From Bacteroidota bacterium (GTDB taxonomy: Bacteria; Bacteroidota; Bacteroidia; Cytophagales; Cyclobacteriaceae): a stretch of 64,000 nt of DNA. Under the pieces are notes generated by a model. That model did no database searches and was not told the origin of the DNA. It was given only the letters and a program-made list of their open reading frames with translations. The position numbers and the translations under genes are program-made. Positions 9,101 to 17,672 of the stretch are shown here, in pieces. Every line of letters begins with the position of its first letter. Within the stretch, counting starts at the first letter, position 1. The stretch is from contig JAFEAL010000021.1 in NCBI GenBank assembly GCA_018266435.1, positions 22,721 to 86,720 on the forward strand, in the 5' to 3' direction.

Positions 9101-9265
9101 ATAAATGTCTCCGGGCAAAATTTGGCGTTGTGGACTAAGTACAGCGGGCTAGATCCACAAGTTAATGTTGACCATAGCTTAAATGGTGTTCCGTCTCGTG
9201 GGTTTGACTATGTGGGGTATCCTAGGCCGAGAACGTTTACACTGGGCTTAAATATGACGTTTTAA
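6167..9265 (+). CDS. susC: SusC/RagA-type TonB-linked outer-membrane transporter
   Basis: A 1032-residue SusC-like protein, normal length for the family. The ATG at 6167 gives MNRLYLNVRRYLSVLMVLLAFSAFA, a signal peptide. Next come a carboxypeptidase-regulatory-like domain ('KTVTGKVTSAEDGSPVPGANV', about residues 27-105), the SusC signature 'LSEVVVVGYGT', a plug domain ('LLQGRTPGLVITPSSGEPGA', 'LYVVDGVPLDN', 'AAIYGSRGANGVIIVTTKSG'), and a beta-barrel ending in an aromatic residue (GLNMTF). It imports glycans or oligosaccharides across the outer membrane using TonB. The SusD partner follows after 24 bases, and downstream GH65 enzymes point to an alpha-glucoside substrate. An upstream LacI-type site suggests sugar-controlled expression. 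Confidence 0.95.
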   Translation: MNRLYLNVRRYLSVLMVLLAFSAFAQKTVTGKVTSAEDGSPVPGANVLEKGTGNGSVTDADGKFSISVGNNATLVVSFLGYATQEIVVGNQTSVNVDLQADTKSLSEVVVVGYGTVKAKDLTGSVATVTTENFTKGVISSPDQLLQGRTPGLVITPSSGEPGAASTVNIRGTSSITGNNTPLYVVDGVPLDNSTGTSSTTSGIEGTSTPKNPLIFLNPADIESMTVLKDASAAAIYGSRGANGVIIVTTKSGKGIGKKGQFSFSTYQAVATPRSRYNLLNASDFLKGVEAANISAGVSPAAAAAAIAGPPVNNGANTNWQDQIYRTAISSGYNLGWGMSTGKSSLRLSGNIENQQGILKHSDLQRMTGRVNYTTKLLNDKLVINVSSTFSNVKDSYAPNTNNAGYQGSLVGSMISYNPTNPIYSSTGPNGYFDLLDGNRNPVAMLNEFTDNDNINRTLSNLNASYEIVKGLVFKSTFGLNTSQSVRKAFADPRIPTAWGLGNTQPATSSGQSFGINYQNPITGNGRGTYQYLNTVSYLAEETLTYDKTIGNSTINALGGYSYQTYQTNSYGNVYWGLYTPVVNASDNFIKDKSGFKNVAQAYIPQNTQYSIQSYFARVNYGFMDKYLITGTVRVDGSSKFGAANRYGVFPAGAIKWKMLKESFAENSLGRLFSDLSFRTNYGQIGNQDPLTPYSAVNLNQTMVDPSTGNPRTALDHQGNPNLKWEVATTTGVGLDWAIKSSRLSGTIDYFNTQRKNMIFFGPTPGGFSATSNYYSNLKGIVVNSGVEFNFHYEAIIKGKFNWNIDYNQTFYHNTTKDFPYTINTGQVNGQGLSGAYAQTITNGYSLYTFNMPVFQGFDTNGYAKYADGGANQLVGSALPKFAAGLTNNFTYGNWSLQIFLQAQTGFYVYNNTANALFLKGSLKTAHNVSYATYNSPESGINPGSVSTRFLEKGDFLRLQNVQLNYRFDLNSKVIHSLAINVSGQNLALWTKYSGLDPQVNVDHSLNGVPSRGFDYVGYPRPRTFTLGLNMTF

Positions 9266-9289
9266 CATAAAATAATAATTATAAAAAGC

Positions 9290-10951
9290 ATGAAAAAGCA
9301 TAGCAGAAATCGATTGATGAAGGTCATGGTATTGTTGACCATGTTTCTTTCTGTGTCTTGCTCGTTGGATGTGGTAGTGAAGAGTCCCAATACAATTCCT
9401 GTATTAAATGAATCAGGGGCTCCTACTCCGCCTGACTTGGCATCAGTCTATAATCAGTTAAACGGGATGATTACCCAAAGTAACTGGTTTGCCTTTGAAG
9501 AACATACTACCGATGAAATGATGGGACCCACGAGGGGGACGGACTGGGATGATTTCGGAACGTGGCGCAAACTGCATCTGCACACTTGGGACGCATCTCA
9601 CAATCAGGTTAATGACACTTGGAATTTCTTGAATGGCGGCCTGTTCCAAACTACCTTAATCGCAGAGGCAACTACCGGTAAGGAGCAGATGGAAGGAAAA
9701 TTTTTGAGGGCTTACTTTTCGTATTTAGCGTGTGACCTTTTTGGAGTGGTTCAGCATCGGCCTGCTACTGCAGCCGTAAATGTTATTCCTGATGTGTACA
9801 CCAGGTCTCAAGCGTGCGATTTTATCATCAGCGAACTACAAGCTGTGATAGCATCAAATCTCCTTCCTTCTTTTGATGGAACAGCCGCAACCCGCACAGT
9901 AGCTAACCAAGAAGCTGCCGAATTTCTGTTGGCAAAAACGCTCTTAAATAAGGCTGTCTTTAAGCAAGATCCCAACCATGCTGCAGGTCCGTTTACCTTC
10001 GACCCTGCTGATATGACTCAGGTAATTACTTTGTGCAATCAAATTGCATCTAATCCTAACCTTGCAATTTCCACCAGTTATTGGGATAACTTTACCTGGA
10101 CAAATTCTACAACAAGCACGGAGAATATTTTTGTAAGACCTAAGGCAGCAGGGATTAATGTTCAGTTTCCCATCTATATGGGATCACACTACCACATGGT
10201 GCCAAGTGGTTGGAATGGTTTTGTCACGCTTTCGGATTTTTATAACGCATTTGATCCCAATGATGCCAGGAGAAATTCTTGGTTACCCAATTATTCGGAT
10301 AGTGTTGGGTACAATGCGGGCTTTCTGATAGGTCAGATTTATGGACCAGCCGGTGGAAGCCCTGGAAGTGCAGGACCAGTTGGAACAAATAAACAGTTGG
10401 TGCCGCTTACTGATCGGAGCGGTAACCCGTTAGTTTTCACTTCAGATGCCAGTCTTTATTTCTCAACTGAAACCAAGGGCATCAGAACCAATAAATACCC
10501 GATACATCCCTACACATTTGTTACTTCAAGTGGTTCGTCAAGCCCTAATGATTTTGTGTTTTTTCGTTTTGCTGATGTCAGGTTAATGAAAGCAGAAGCA
10601 ATTTTAAGAGGAGGTACAGATCCACATGGTGAAACTGCTTTGGGTATTGTTAATGGAATAATTGCTAATCGTGGCGGGGCCTATATTAAAGGTAGTAATA
10701 TTGCGTCACCTGCAACGGTGGGTCCTTCCTTAACCCCGTTAGCCTCCATTGATCTGCCCGGCTTACTAACTGAACGAGGAAAAGAATTGTGGTGCGAAGG
10801 CTGGAGGAGGAATGACATGATCAGGTTTGGAGTTTTCAATAACCCCGTGATGGAGCGTCCCACACCATCTGATCCCTCGCGTTGTGTTTTCCCTATTCCG
10901 CTTATAGCTCTTTCCTCTAACCCTAACCTGAAGCAAAACGTTGGGTATTAA
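9290..10951 (+). CDS. susD: SusD/RagB-family nutrient-binding lipoprotein
   Basis: A 553-residue SusD-like protein. The signal MKKHSRNRLMKVMVLLTMF leads into the lipobox SVSC with lipidated Cys24. The N-terminal helical region and the C-terminal 'FFRFADVRLMKAEAILRGG' and 'LLTERGKELWCEGWRRNDMIRFG' segments are hallmarks of the family. SusD caps the SusC barrel on the cell surface and binds the incoming saccharide. Its order directly after susC is the canonical pair, and a strong terminator stands 23 bases past the stop codon. Confidence 0.95.
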   Translation: MKKHSRNRLMKVMVLLTMFLSVSCSLDVVVKSPNTIPVLNESGAPTPPDLASVYNQLNGMITQSNWFAFEEHTTDEMMGPTRGTDWDDFGTWRKLHLHTWDASHNQVNDTWNFLNGGLFQTTLIAEATTGKEQMEGKFLRAYFSYLACDLFGVVQHRPATAAVNVIPDVYTRSQACDFIISELQAVIASNLLPSFDGTAATRTVANQEAAEFLLAKTLLNKAVFKQDPNHAAGPFTFDPADMTQVITLCNQIASNPNLAISTSYWDNFTWTNSTTSTENIFVRPKAAGINVQFPIYMGSHYHMVPSGWNGFVTLSDFYNAFDPNDARRNSWLPNYSDSVGYNAGFLIGQIYGPAGGSPGSAGPVGTNKQLVPLTDRSGNPLVFTSDASLYFSTETKGIRTNKYPIHPYTFVTSSGSSSPNDFVFFRFADVRLMKAEAILRGGTDPHGETALGIVNGIIANRGGAYIKGSNIASPATVGPSLTPLASIDLPGLLTERGKELWCEGWRRNDMIRFGVFNNPVMERPTPSDPSRCVFPIPLIALSSNPNLKQNVGY

Positions 10952-10973
10952 GAAAAATTAAAATAACTAATCC

Positions 10974-11010
10974 AGAAAAGGCCATTAAATTTGATGGCCT
11001 TTTCTTTTTT
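10974..11010 (+). terminator. strong rho-independent terminator after susD
   Basis: A perfect 12-base-pair stem (AGAAAAGGCCAT / ATGGCCTTTTCT) with an 8-base loop is followed by five further T residues. It ends only 11 bases before the ATG of the next gene, leaving little room for a separate promoter, so it may work as an attenuator that lowers expression of the downstream genes relative to susCD. Confidence 0.88.
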
Positions 11011-11021
11011 ACAAAAACAGC

Positions 11022-14000
11022 ATGAAGTTCAGTTTACTCCTTATTATTTCATTTGTATTTTTTGCCTGTCAACCCAGCGGTAAAAAAACTCTCTTCACTT
11101 TATTGAATAACACAGGTATCCAGTTTCGGAACGACCTTAAAGAAGAAAAAAATAACAACGTTTTTGCCTATCGCAATTTTTATAACGGAGGAGGGGTAGC
11201 CATTGGCGATATTAATAATGATGGGTTGGCAGATGTTTTCTTCACCGGCAGCCAGGTGGCCAACCGGTTGTACCTCAACCTGGGAGGCATGAAATTTAAA
11301 GACATCTCCGCTCCGGCTGGTTTTGCAGAAAAAAAACAATGGAGCACCGGTGTAACAATGGTTGACATTAACCATGACGGCTGGCTCGACATCTACGTGT
11401 GCAATGCCGGAAATATGTTTGACAGCCTGCTTCGCAAAAACCAGTTGTTCATCAACAATCACGACCTCACCTTTTCTGAAAAAGCAGCTGAGTATGGGCT
11501 AGATGAAATGGGCTACACCACCCACGCTTCTTTTTTTGATTACGATGCAGATGGAGACTTAGATTGTTTTATCGTGGATAATTCACCCATCCCGGTCAAT
11601 ACCCTAAACATTGCCAACACCCGTGATGTGCCCGCTCATCAATGGAGAGTAGCTCCTTTTCTCCGGTGGGGTGGCGACCACCTATTCAGAAATGACAACG
11701 GAAAATTTAAGGAAGTAACTCAAGAGGCGGGCATTTATGGCAGCCTGATTGGTTTGGGGTTGGGCGTTACCGTAGGAGATGTGAACCGTGACGGATACCC
11801 GGATATCTATGTGTCAAATGATTTTTTTGAACGTGACTACCTGTACATTAACCAAAAAAACGGAACATTTAAAGATGAAATTGAAAATTGGGTACAGCAC
11901 ATGAGCCTGGCCTCAATGGGCGCAGACATGCAGGATATCAACAACGATGGCTACCCCGACATATTTACCACTGATATGCTTCCCGATGATGATTACCGCC
12001 TAAGAGCCACAGCATCGTTTGATAATTATGATACCTACCACCTCAAAGAATCTTCCGGGTTTTATCATCAGTTTATGCAAAATGCCCTTCAACTGAATAA
12101 TCAAAATGGAAAATTTATGGAGATCGGGTATTACAGCGGAGTGCATGCCAGCGACTGGAGTTGGGGTGCCCTGTTGCTGGATGCAGACAATGACGGGTAT
12201 AATGATATCTATGTCTGTAATGGTATTCGCTACGACCTGACAGACCAGGATTTTATTAATTTCTTTTCAAACTCGATCATTCAGGAAATGGTCATTTCGG
12301 GTAAGCGCGAAGAAGTGAGCTCCATCATTAGCAAAATGTCTTCAGCTCCTTTGCGTAATAAATTTTTTCACAACAACGGCAACCTCACTTTCTCGGATGC
12401 AGGTGAGCAAAACGGGATTACCCAACCTTCTTTTTCAAACGGTGCAAGTTATGGCGATTTGGACAACGATGGCGACTTAGACCTGGTGGTGAATAATGTA
12501 AACAACGAGGCCTTTGTGTATCAAAACAACAGTGTTGAATTAACTAAAAACAACTACATCGGTTTTATTCTGAAAGGAAAAGACAAGAATACATTTGCTG
12601 TGGGCAGTAAAGTACAGGTATTTTCAAATGGACAGATTTATTACCGGGAACTGGTTCCTGCCCGGGGATTTCAATCATCCATGGATTATAAGTTAATCAT
12701 GGGGTTGGGTGCCGGCCAAACTAAAATCGACTCAGCCATTATCATTTGGCCCGATCACACCCAATCAAAATTGATGTCGGTGGAACAGAATAAAATTTAT
12801 TCAGTTGACCAACTTGAAGCTGCCGGCAAAAGTGTTGAGTTAAGTAATAAAACATCCGGTCTTTTTTCATTGATTGGCAATAATTTTATTAAGCACCAGG
12901 AGGATGAGTACGTTGATTTTTATACGCAACGAAATATTCCCAGAATGCTTTCCAAAGAAGGCCCGAGGTCAGCCGTGGGTGATGTAGATGGCGATGGTCT
13001 TGACGATGTTTATATCTGCGGTGGCTTTGATCAGGGCGGACAGTTATATATGCAAAACAGAGACGGAAAGTTTGCCGAGAGATTTCAAAAAGATTTTCAG
13101 TTGAACAAAAATCATGAAGAAGTAGTCAGCCTTTTCTTTGATTGTGATAAAGACGGTGATCTTGATTTATTTGTTGGTTCAGGCGGGAATAACCAACCGC
13201 CCCGCACGCCTCAGTTGAGCCACCGGTTATACAAAAATGACGGGCATGGAAATTTTACACTTGAGAAAAATGCTTTTCCTGAAAATAACTCTAACGTAGG
13301 TGCTGCTGCGGCTATTGACCTGGATGATGACGGAGTCCTCGATTTGTTCGTAGGTGCTTACAATACTTCGTTTGTTTACGGACTGATGCCGGGGAGTACG
13401 TTTTATAAAAATGATGGCAGTGGTCATTTCACAGAAATGCAACTGAGCAGCACAAAAGACTGGAACAAGTTAGGCATGGTAACCGGGGGCGTTGCTGTTG
13501 ATGTAACGGGCGATAATAAAAAGGAGTTGGTAGCGGTGGGCGAGTGGATGAATCCAAAAATTTTTGAATTTACAAAACAAGGTATCAAAGAAGTACCGTC
13601 ATCGCTTGCTAAATTAAATGGATGGTGGCAGTCGGTGGCCGTTGCAGATTTAGACGGTGACGGAAGAAATGACATCGTGTTGGGAAACATTGGCGAAAAT
13701 TTTTACCTCAAGCCTGATAGCCTCAATCCTTCGCGGCTTTGGGTAAATTATTTTGGAGTAGATGGCAGCATACAACAAATCATTACACGAACAGTAAATG
13801 GTAAAAATGTTCCTGTCTTTATGAAACGGCAGATGGAAGAACAATTTACTTACCTCAAAAAAAAGAATTTAAAGTACGCAACATTTGCGTCCAAATCCAT
13901 TGAAGAACTTTTTGACAAGGAATTGATCAATCAGGCGGTGAAATACACATTTAATTTTTGTCCATCGGTTATCGCCTGGAATGAAGGAGACGGAAAATTT

Positions 14001-14333
14001 ACAATTGAAAAATTGCCCGCAGCTATTCAGTTCTCTTCCGTAAATGCCATTATGCTGGAGGATGTAAATCTGGATGGCAAACCCGACATCATAACAGGCG
14101 GAAATACATACGATTTTGTTCCACAGTTAGGAAGGTTAGACAGCAACTTTGGAAGTGTGCTGGTCAATGAAGGGAAAAGAAAATTTAAACTATTACCGAC
14201 TCAAGAATCGGGCGTACAAATAACCGGGGCTGTGCGTGACATCAAAACGATTCGTGGCAAGAAAGAAAATTCAGTACTTTTTTTGCGCAACAACGACTAC
14301 CCTGTTCTGTTCAGGAAAAACTCAATAAAGTAA
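11022..14333 (+). CDS. FG-GAP/VCBS repeat lipoprotein with ASPIC/UnbV domain (copy 1)
   Basis: A 1103-residue protein beginning with a lipoprotein signal, MKFSLLLIISFVFFAC (Cys16). Many calcium-binding FG-GAP/VCBS units are visible: 'DINNDGLADVFFTG', 'DINHDGWLDIYVCN', 'DYDADGDLDCFIVD', 'DLDNDGDLDLVVNN', 'DVDGDGLDDVYICG' and others, a pattern of two beta-propellers. Between them, around residues 510-600, is an ASPIC/UnbV domain ('VGSKVQVFSNGQIYYRELVP', 'ARGFQSSMDYKLIMGLG'). Such CRTAC1-like proteins sit downstream of susCD pairs in many Bacteroidota; their role is unproven but surface glycan or protein binding is likely. The second copy starts four bases after this stop. Confidence 0.88.
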   Translation: MKFSLLLIISFVFFACQPSGKKTLFTLLNNTGIQFRNDLKEEKNNNVFAYRNFYNGGGVAIGDINNDGLADVFFTGSQVANRLYLNLGGMKFKDISAPAGFAEKKQWSTGVTMVDINHDGWLDIYVCNAGNMFDSLLRKNQLFINNHDLTFSEKAAEYGLDEMGYTTHASFFDYDADGDLDCFIVDNSPIPVNTLNIANTRDVPAHQWRVAPFLRWGGDHLFRNDNGKFKEVTQEAGIYGSLIGLGLGVTVGDVNRDGYPDIYVSNDFFERDYLYINQKNGTFKDEIENWVQHMSLASMGADMQDINNDGYPDIFTTDMLPDDDYRLRATASFDNYDTYHLKESSGFYHQFMQNALQLNNQNGKFMEIGYYSGVHASDWSWGALLLDADNDGYNDIYVCNGIRYDLTDQDFINFFSNSIIQEMVISGKREEVSSIISKMSSAPLRNKFFHNNGNLTFSDAGEQNGITQPSFSNGASYGDLDNDGDLDLVVNNVNNEAFVYQNNSVELTKNNYIGFILKGKDKNTFAVGSKVQVFSNGQIYYRELVPARGFQSSMDYKLIMGLGAGQTKIDSAIIIWPDHTQSKLMSVEQNKIYSVDQLEAAGKSVELSNKTSGLFSLIGNNFIKHQEDEYVDFYTQRNIPRMLSKEGPRSAVGDVDGDGLDDVYICGGFDQGGQLYMQNRDGKFAERFQKDFQLNKNHEEVVSLFFDCDKDGDLDLFVGSGGNNQPPRTPQLSHRLYKNDGHGNFTLEKNAFPENNSNVGAAAAIDLDDDGVLDLFVGAYNTSFVYGLMPGSTFYKNDGSGHFTEMQLSSTKDWNKLGMVTGGVAVDVTGDNKKELVAVGEWMNPKIFEFTKQGIKEVPSSLAKLNGWWQSVAVADLDGDGRNDIVLGNIGENFYLKPDSLNPSRLWVNYFGVDGSIQQIITRTVNGKNVPVFMKRQMEEQFTYLKKKNLKYATFASKSIEELFDKELINQAVKYTFNFCPSVIAWNEGDGKFTIEKLPAAIQFSSVNAIMLEDVNLDGKPDIITGGNTYDFVPQLGRLDSNFGSVLVNEGKRKFKLLPTQESGVQITGAVRDIKTIRGKKENSVLFLRNNDYPVLFRKNSIK

Positions 14334-14337
14334 AACC

Positions 14338-17300
14338 ATGCGAAAGAATTTTTTTAGTTTTTTTTTTCTGATCGCTCTCTTTCTTTCGGCATGCCATGAA
14401 CCGGAAATAGAAAATCCTTTTTTCAACGTGTTGCCGGCTGCCCATACGGGCCTGACGTTTGAAAACCGATTAAAGCCAACCCCCACCTTTAACATGTTTA
14501 AGTACATGTATTTTTACAACGGGGCAGGAGTGGGGGCAGGAGACTTTGATAACGATGGATTGATAGACTTGTATTTTTCGGCTAATCAAAGCCCCAATAA
14601 ATTATATCGCAATAAAGGAAAATTTCAATTTGAAGACATCACCAATCTGAGCGGCATTGATTCAGGCAAAGGGTGGACTACAGGCGTATCGGTGGTAGAC
14701 ATCAATCATGACGGCTGGCTCGACATATACGTTTGTCGGGTAAGCGGTGTGGAGTCGTTGGGCGGAGCCAATCAATTATGGGTAAACCAGGGACTACAAA
14801 ATGGAACCCCTCATTTTGTGGATGAAGCAGAAAAATACGGACTCAATTTTTCAGGCAACAGCACTCAGGCGGCATTTTTTGACTATGACTTAGATGGAGA
14901 CTTAGACATGTTTCTGTTGAACCATGCCATTGACCAAAATGGAACTTTTGCCCCGCGGTTTAGATTTGCCGGCACGTATCATGAAAAATCGGGCGACCGG
15001 CTGTACCGCAATGATGGCAACACGTTTACAGACGTAACTCACAAATCCGGTATCAACAGTTCAGCCATCAGTTTTGGACTGGGCCTTGTAGTAACCGATA
15101 TCAACATGGATGGCTGGCCTGACCTGTACGTAGGCAATGATTTTCATGAAAATGATTACCTCTACATTAACCAGAAAAATGGCACGTTTAAGGACGAGAC
15201 TTCGACTCAGTTAATGCACACCAGTATGTATACCATGGGTGTAGATGCCGGAGATTTTAACAATGACGGACTGATAGATCTGGTATCGATGGATATGCTT
15301 CCGTCCGACCCATACATGATCCGCAGGTCACTCGGTGAAGATGACTATGATATTTATTACCAGAAGATACGTTCGGGGTACGATTATCAATACACACGCA
15401 ACAACCTGCAACTCAACCGGGGTAATGGAATGTTTAGTGAGATTGGCACCTTTGCCGGCATCCACTCAACCGATTGGAGTTGGAGTGCCCTGTGGCTGGA
15501 CTTTGACAATGACGGATGGAAAGACTTGTTTGTGTCAAACGGTATTCCTAAACGGATGAATGACATTGATTACGTCAACTTTATTTCAAATGGGGAAATT
15601 CAGGAAAAACTGAGGATTGATAAAATTGAAGAGAAAGACCTTGCGTTAGTCAATAAATTTCCGGAGATAAAACTTCCTAACCGTTTTTTTCTCAATGATC
15701 ATCACTTAAAATTTACAGATGTTACAAAATCAGTTACGGGTACAATCAATTCTTTCTCCAACGGAACAATTTATGCCGATTTAGATAATGATGGAGACCT
15801 GGATATAGTTTGCAACAACATAGATGATCCTGTTTTGGTGTATGAAAATCTTTCGCGACAGCGCAAAGAACCAAGTCATTATGTTCGTGTGAAACTAACC
15901 GGTGATGAGGCTAACCCGTTTGCCGTAGGCGCCAAAATCTATGCTTTTGCTCAAAACAATATTCAGTTTTTTGAAAATAACCCGGCCAGGGGGTTTCAGT
16001 CGAGTATGCAAACACCAGTTCATATTGGATTGGGAACCCTTCGGTTAGATTCATTGACAGTAGTTTGGCCGGATAACTCATACCAAACGACAACGGATGT
16101 GCGCCCGGATACCACACTTCACATTCGGCACGCAAAAAACAAAAAAGCATTTAACCCGGAGCAGTTTTTAAACCGGATGAAAAGACCGGAACAGGAGTTT
16201 TTGGATATCACCCGGAAACTCAACATTGCCACAACACACGAAGAGAATTTTTTTCCTGAGTTCACAAGGGAATTGCTCATTCCGCGCATGATGTCAACTG
16301 AGGGGCCTGCCTTGGCTTTGGGCGATATCAATAACGATGGAAGAACAGACTTTTTTTTAGGCTCATCGAAAACCTCATCACCCGTGATAATGATTCAAAA
16401 TGCCGATGGCCGGTTTAGTAAAACTGACCAGCCAGCTTTTGCAGATGACGAAACCAATGAAGAAGTAGATGCCTGCTGGGTAGATGTGAATAACGACCAC
16501 TTCCTTGATTTGGTTGTGGCCAATGGGGGTAATGAATTTTTTGGCAAGAATAAACACCTCACCCCTTGTGTTTACCTCAATGATGGGAAAGGAAAACTGA
16601 AGAAGAAAGAAGATGCATTTGATACGCTCTTTGTCAATGCATCGTCCGTCTGTGCGTATGATTTTGACGGAGATGCAAATACAGACCTTTTCATTGGGGG
16701 GCGCTCGGTGCCGTGGGTGTATGGCGAATCTCCACGTTCGTATTTGCTGAAAAATGATGGTCACGGAAAATTTACCGATGTAACAAAAATAGTAGCGCCT
16801 GATTTATCCGAGGCAGGAATGATCACTAGCGGGCAGTGGTATGACCTCGATCATGATGGCGACAAAGACTTACTCACCTCAGAAGATTGGGGAACCATCA
16901 ATGCGTACATCAATGAAAAGGGTAAATTTCATTTAAAAAAATTGACTGAAAAGAAAGGCTGGTGGAATTTTATTCTTCCGGTAGATATCGATCACGATGG
17001 TGATATTGATTTTGTTGCAGGAAACCAAGGACTGAATAACCGGCTGAGGCCCACAGCCGCTGAGCCTGTGCGCCTTTACCTCAATGATTTTGACGGTAAC
17101 GGACGCAAGGAACAAATCATTACTTATTATTTGGAAGGACAGGAAATACCGTTTATGGGTAAAGGCGATTTGCAAAAAATATTACCTTCTCTAAAAAAGA
17201 AATTTCTATATGCCGAGAAGTATGCCGAAACTCCATTGAAAAAAATTTTTCCGGGCAGCACATTAGAGAACTCAAAAATTCTTTCTGTTGATTTTTTTGC

Positions 17301-17649
17301 CAATGTCATTTTGATAAACGATGGAAAGGGGAACTTTCACGAGCAAGAACTTCCGGCTGAAAACCAGTTCTCGCCATTGAAGTGTGGTGTGCTGTTGGGG
17401 GCAGACCAACCACAGGTTTTGCTTTTTGGAAATTTTTATCAAAACAATATTCAGTTAGGACGCAACGATGCTGATTTTGGCTCAGTTCTTTCAATCAATA
17501 AGCAAGGTGAATTAATCAGCAAAGACTTGAAGGGAATTGTGGTCAAAGGCCAGGTGCGCCACACCGGTAAGATCATGATTAATAATAAACCTTGTTTTAT
17601 CCTGGCTATGAACCACGACAGCTTACGGGTGATTACAGCCAAGCCATAG
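14338..17649 (+). CDS. FG-GAP/VCBS repeat lipoprotein with ASPIC/UnbV domain (copy 2)
   Basis: A second 1103-residue protein of identical length and domain order to the preceding gene, and clearly its paralogue by tandem duplication ('GAGVGAGDFDNDGLIDLYFS', 'DINHDGWLDIYVCR', 'DLDNDGDLDIVCNN', ASPIC-type 'NPARGFQSSMQTPVHIGLG'). The signal MRKNFFSFFFLIALFLSAC gives lipidated Cys19; a run of ten T residues (14358-14367) encodes three of its phenylalanines. The copies differ at many positions, so the duplication is old and both are presumably retained by selection. It probably sits on the cell surface beside SusCD. It is cotranscribed with copy 1 and converges with the following minus-strand gene. 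Confidence 0.87.
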   Translation: MRKNFFSFFFLIALFLSACHEPEIENPFFNVLPAAHTGLTFENRLKPTPTFNMFKYMYFYNGAGVGAGDFDNDGLIDLYFSANQSPNKLYRNKGKFQFEDITNLSGIDSGKGWTTGVSVVDINHDGWLDIYVCRVSGVESLGGANQLWVNQGLQNGTPHFVDEAEKYGLNFSGNSTQAAFFDYDLDGDLDMFLLNHAIDQNGTFAPRFRFAGTYHEKSGDRLYRNDGNTFTDVTHKSGINSSAISFGLGLVVTDINMDGWPDLYVGNDFHENDYLYINQKNGTFKDETSTQLMHTSMYTMGVDAGDFNNDGLIDLVSMDMLPSDPYMIRRSLGEDDYDIYYQKIRSGYDYQYTRNNLQLNRGNGMFSEIGTFAGIHSTDWSWSALWLDFDNDGWKDLFVSNGIPKRMNDIDYVNFISNGEIQEKLRIDKIEEKDLALVNKFPEIKLPNRFFLNDHHLKFTDVTKSVTGTINSFSNGTIYADLDNDGDLDIVCNNIDDPVLVYENLSRQRKEPSHYVRVKLTGDEANPFAVGAKIYAFAQNNIQFFENNPARGFQSSMQTPVHIGLGTLRLDSLTVVWPDNSYQTTTDVRPDTTLHIRHAKNKKAFNPEQFLNRMKRPEQEFLDITRKLNIATTHEENFFPEFTRELLIPRMMSTEGPALALGDINNDGRTDFFLGSSKTSSPVIMIQNADGRFSKTDQPAFADDETNEEVDACWVDVNNDHFLDLVVANGGNEFFGKNKHLTPCVYLNDGKGKLKKKEDAFDTLFVNASSVCAYDFDGDANTDLFIGGRSVPWVYGESPRSYLLKNDGHGKFTDVTKIVAPDLSEAGMITSGQWYDLDHDGDKDLLTSEDWGTINAYINEKGKFHLKKLTEKKGWWNFILPVDIDHDGDIDFVAGNQGLNNRLRPTAAEPVRLYLNDFDGNGRKEQIITYYLEGQEIPFMGKGDLQKILPSLKKKFLYAEKYAETPLKKIFPGSTLENSKILSVDFFANVILINDGKGNFHEQELPAENQFSPLKCGVLLGADQPQVLLFGNFYQNNIQLGRNDADFGSVLSINKQGELISKDLKGIVVKGQVRHTGKIMINNKPCFILAMNHDSLRVITAKP

Positions 17650-17672
17650 GTATCCGTTATGAATAAAATTTC

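Noticed and set aside
14358..14367. Run of ten T residues in the signal-peptide codons of the second FG-GAP lipoprotein, as a possible phase-variation tract
   Set aside because: Runs of nine A residues also occur inside ordinary genes here, for example in the DedA gene and the WG-repeat gene, so this reflects base composition more than a switch.
11022..17649. Repeated DxDxDG codon patterns as DNA repeats or a CRISPR-like array
   Set aside because: The repeats exist at the protein level with varied codons and spacing; no direct DNA repeats with unique spacers were seen.
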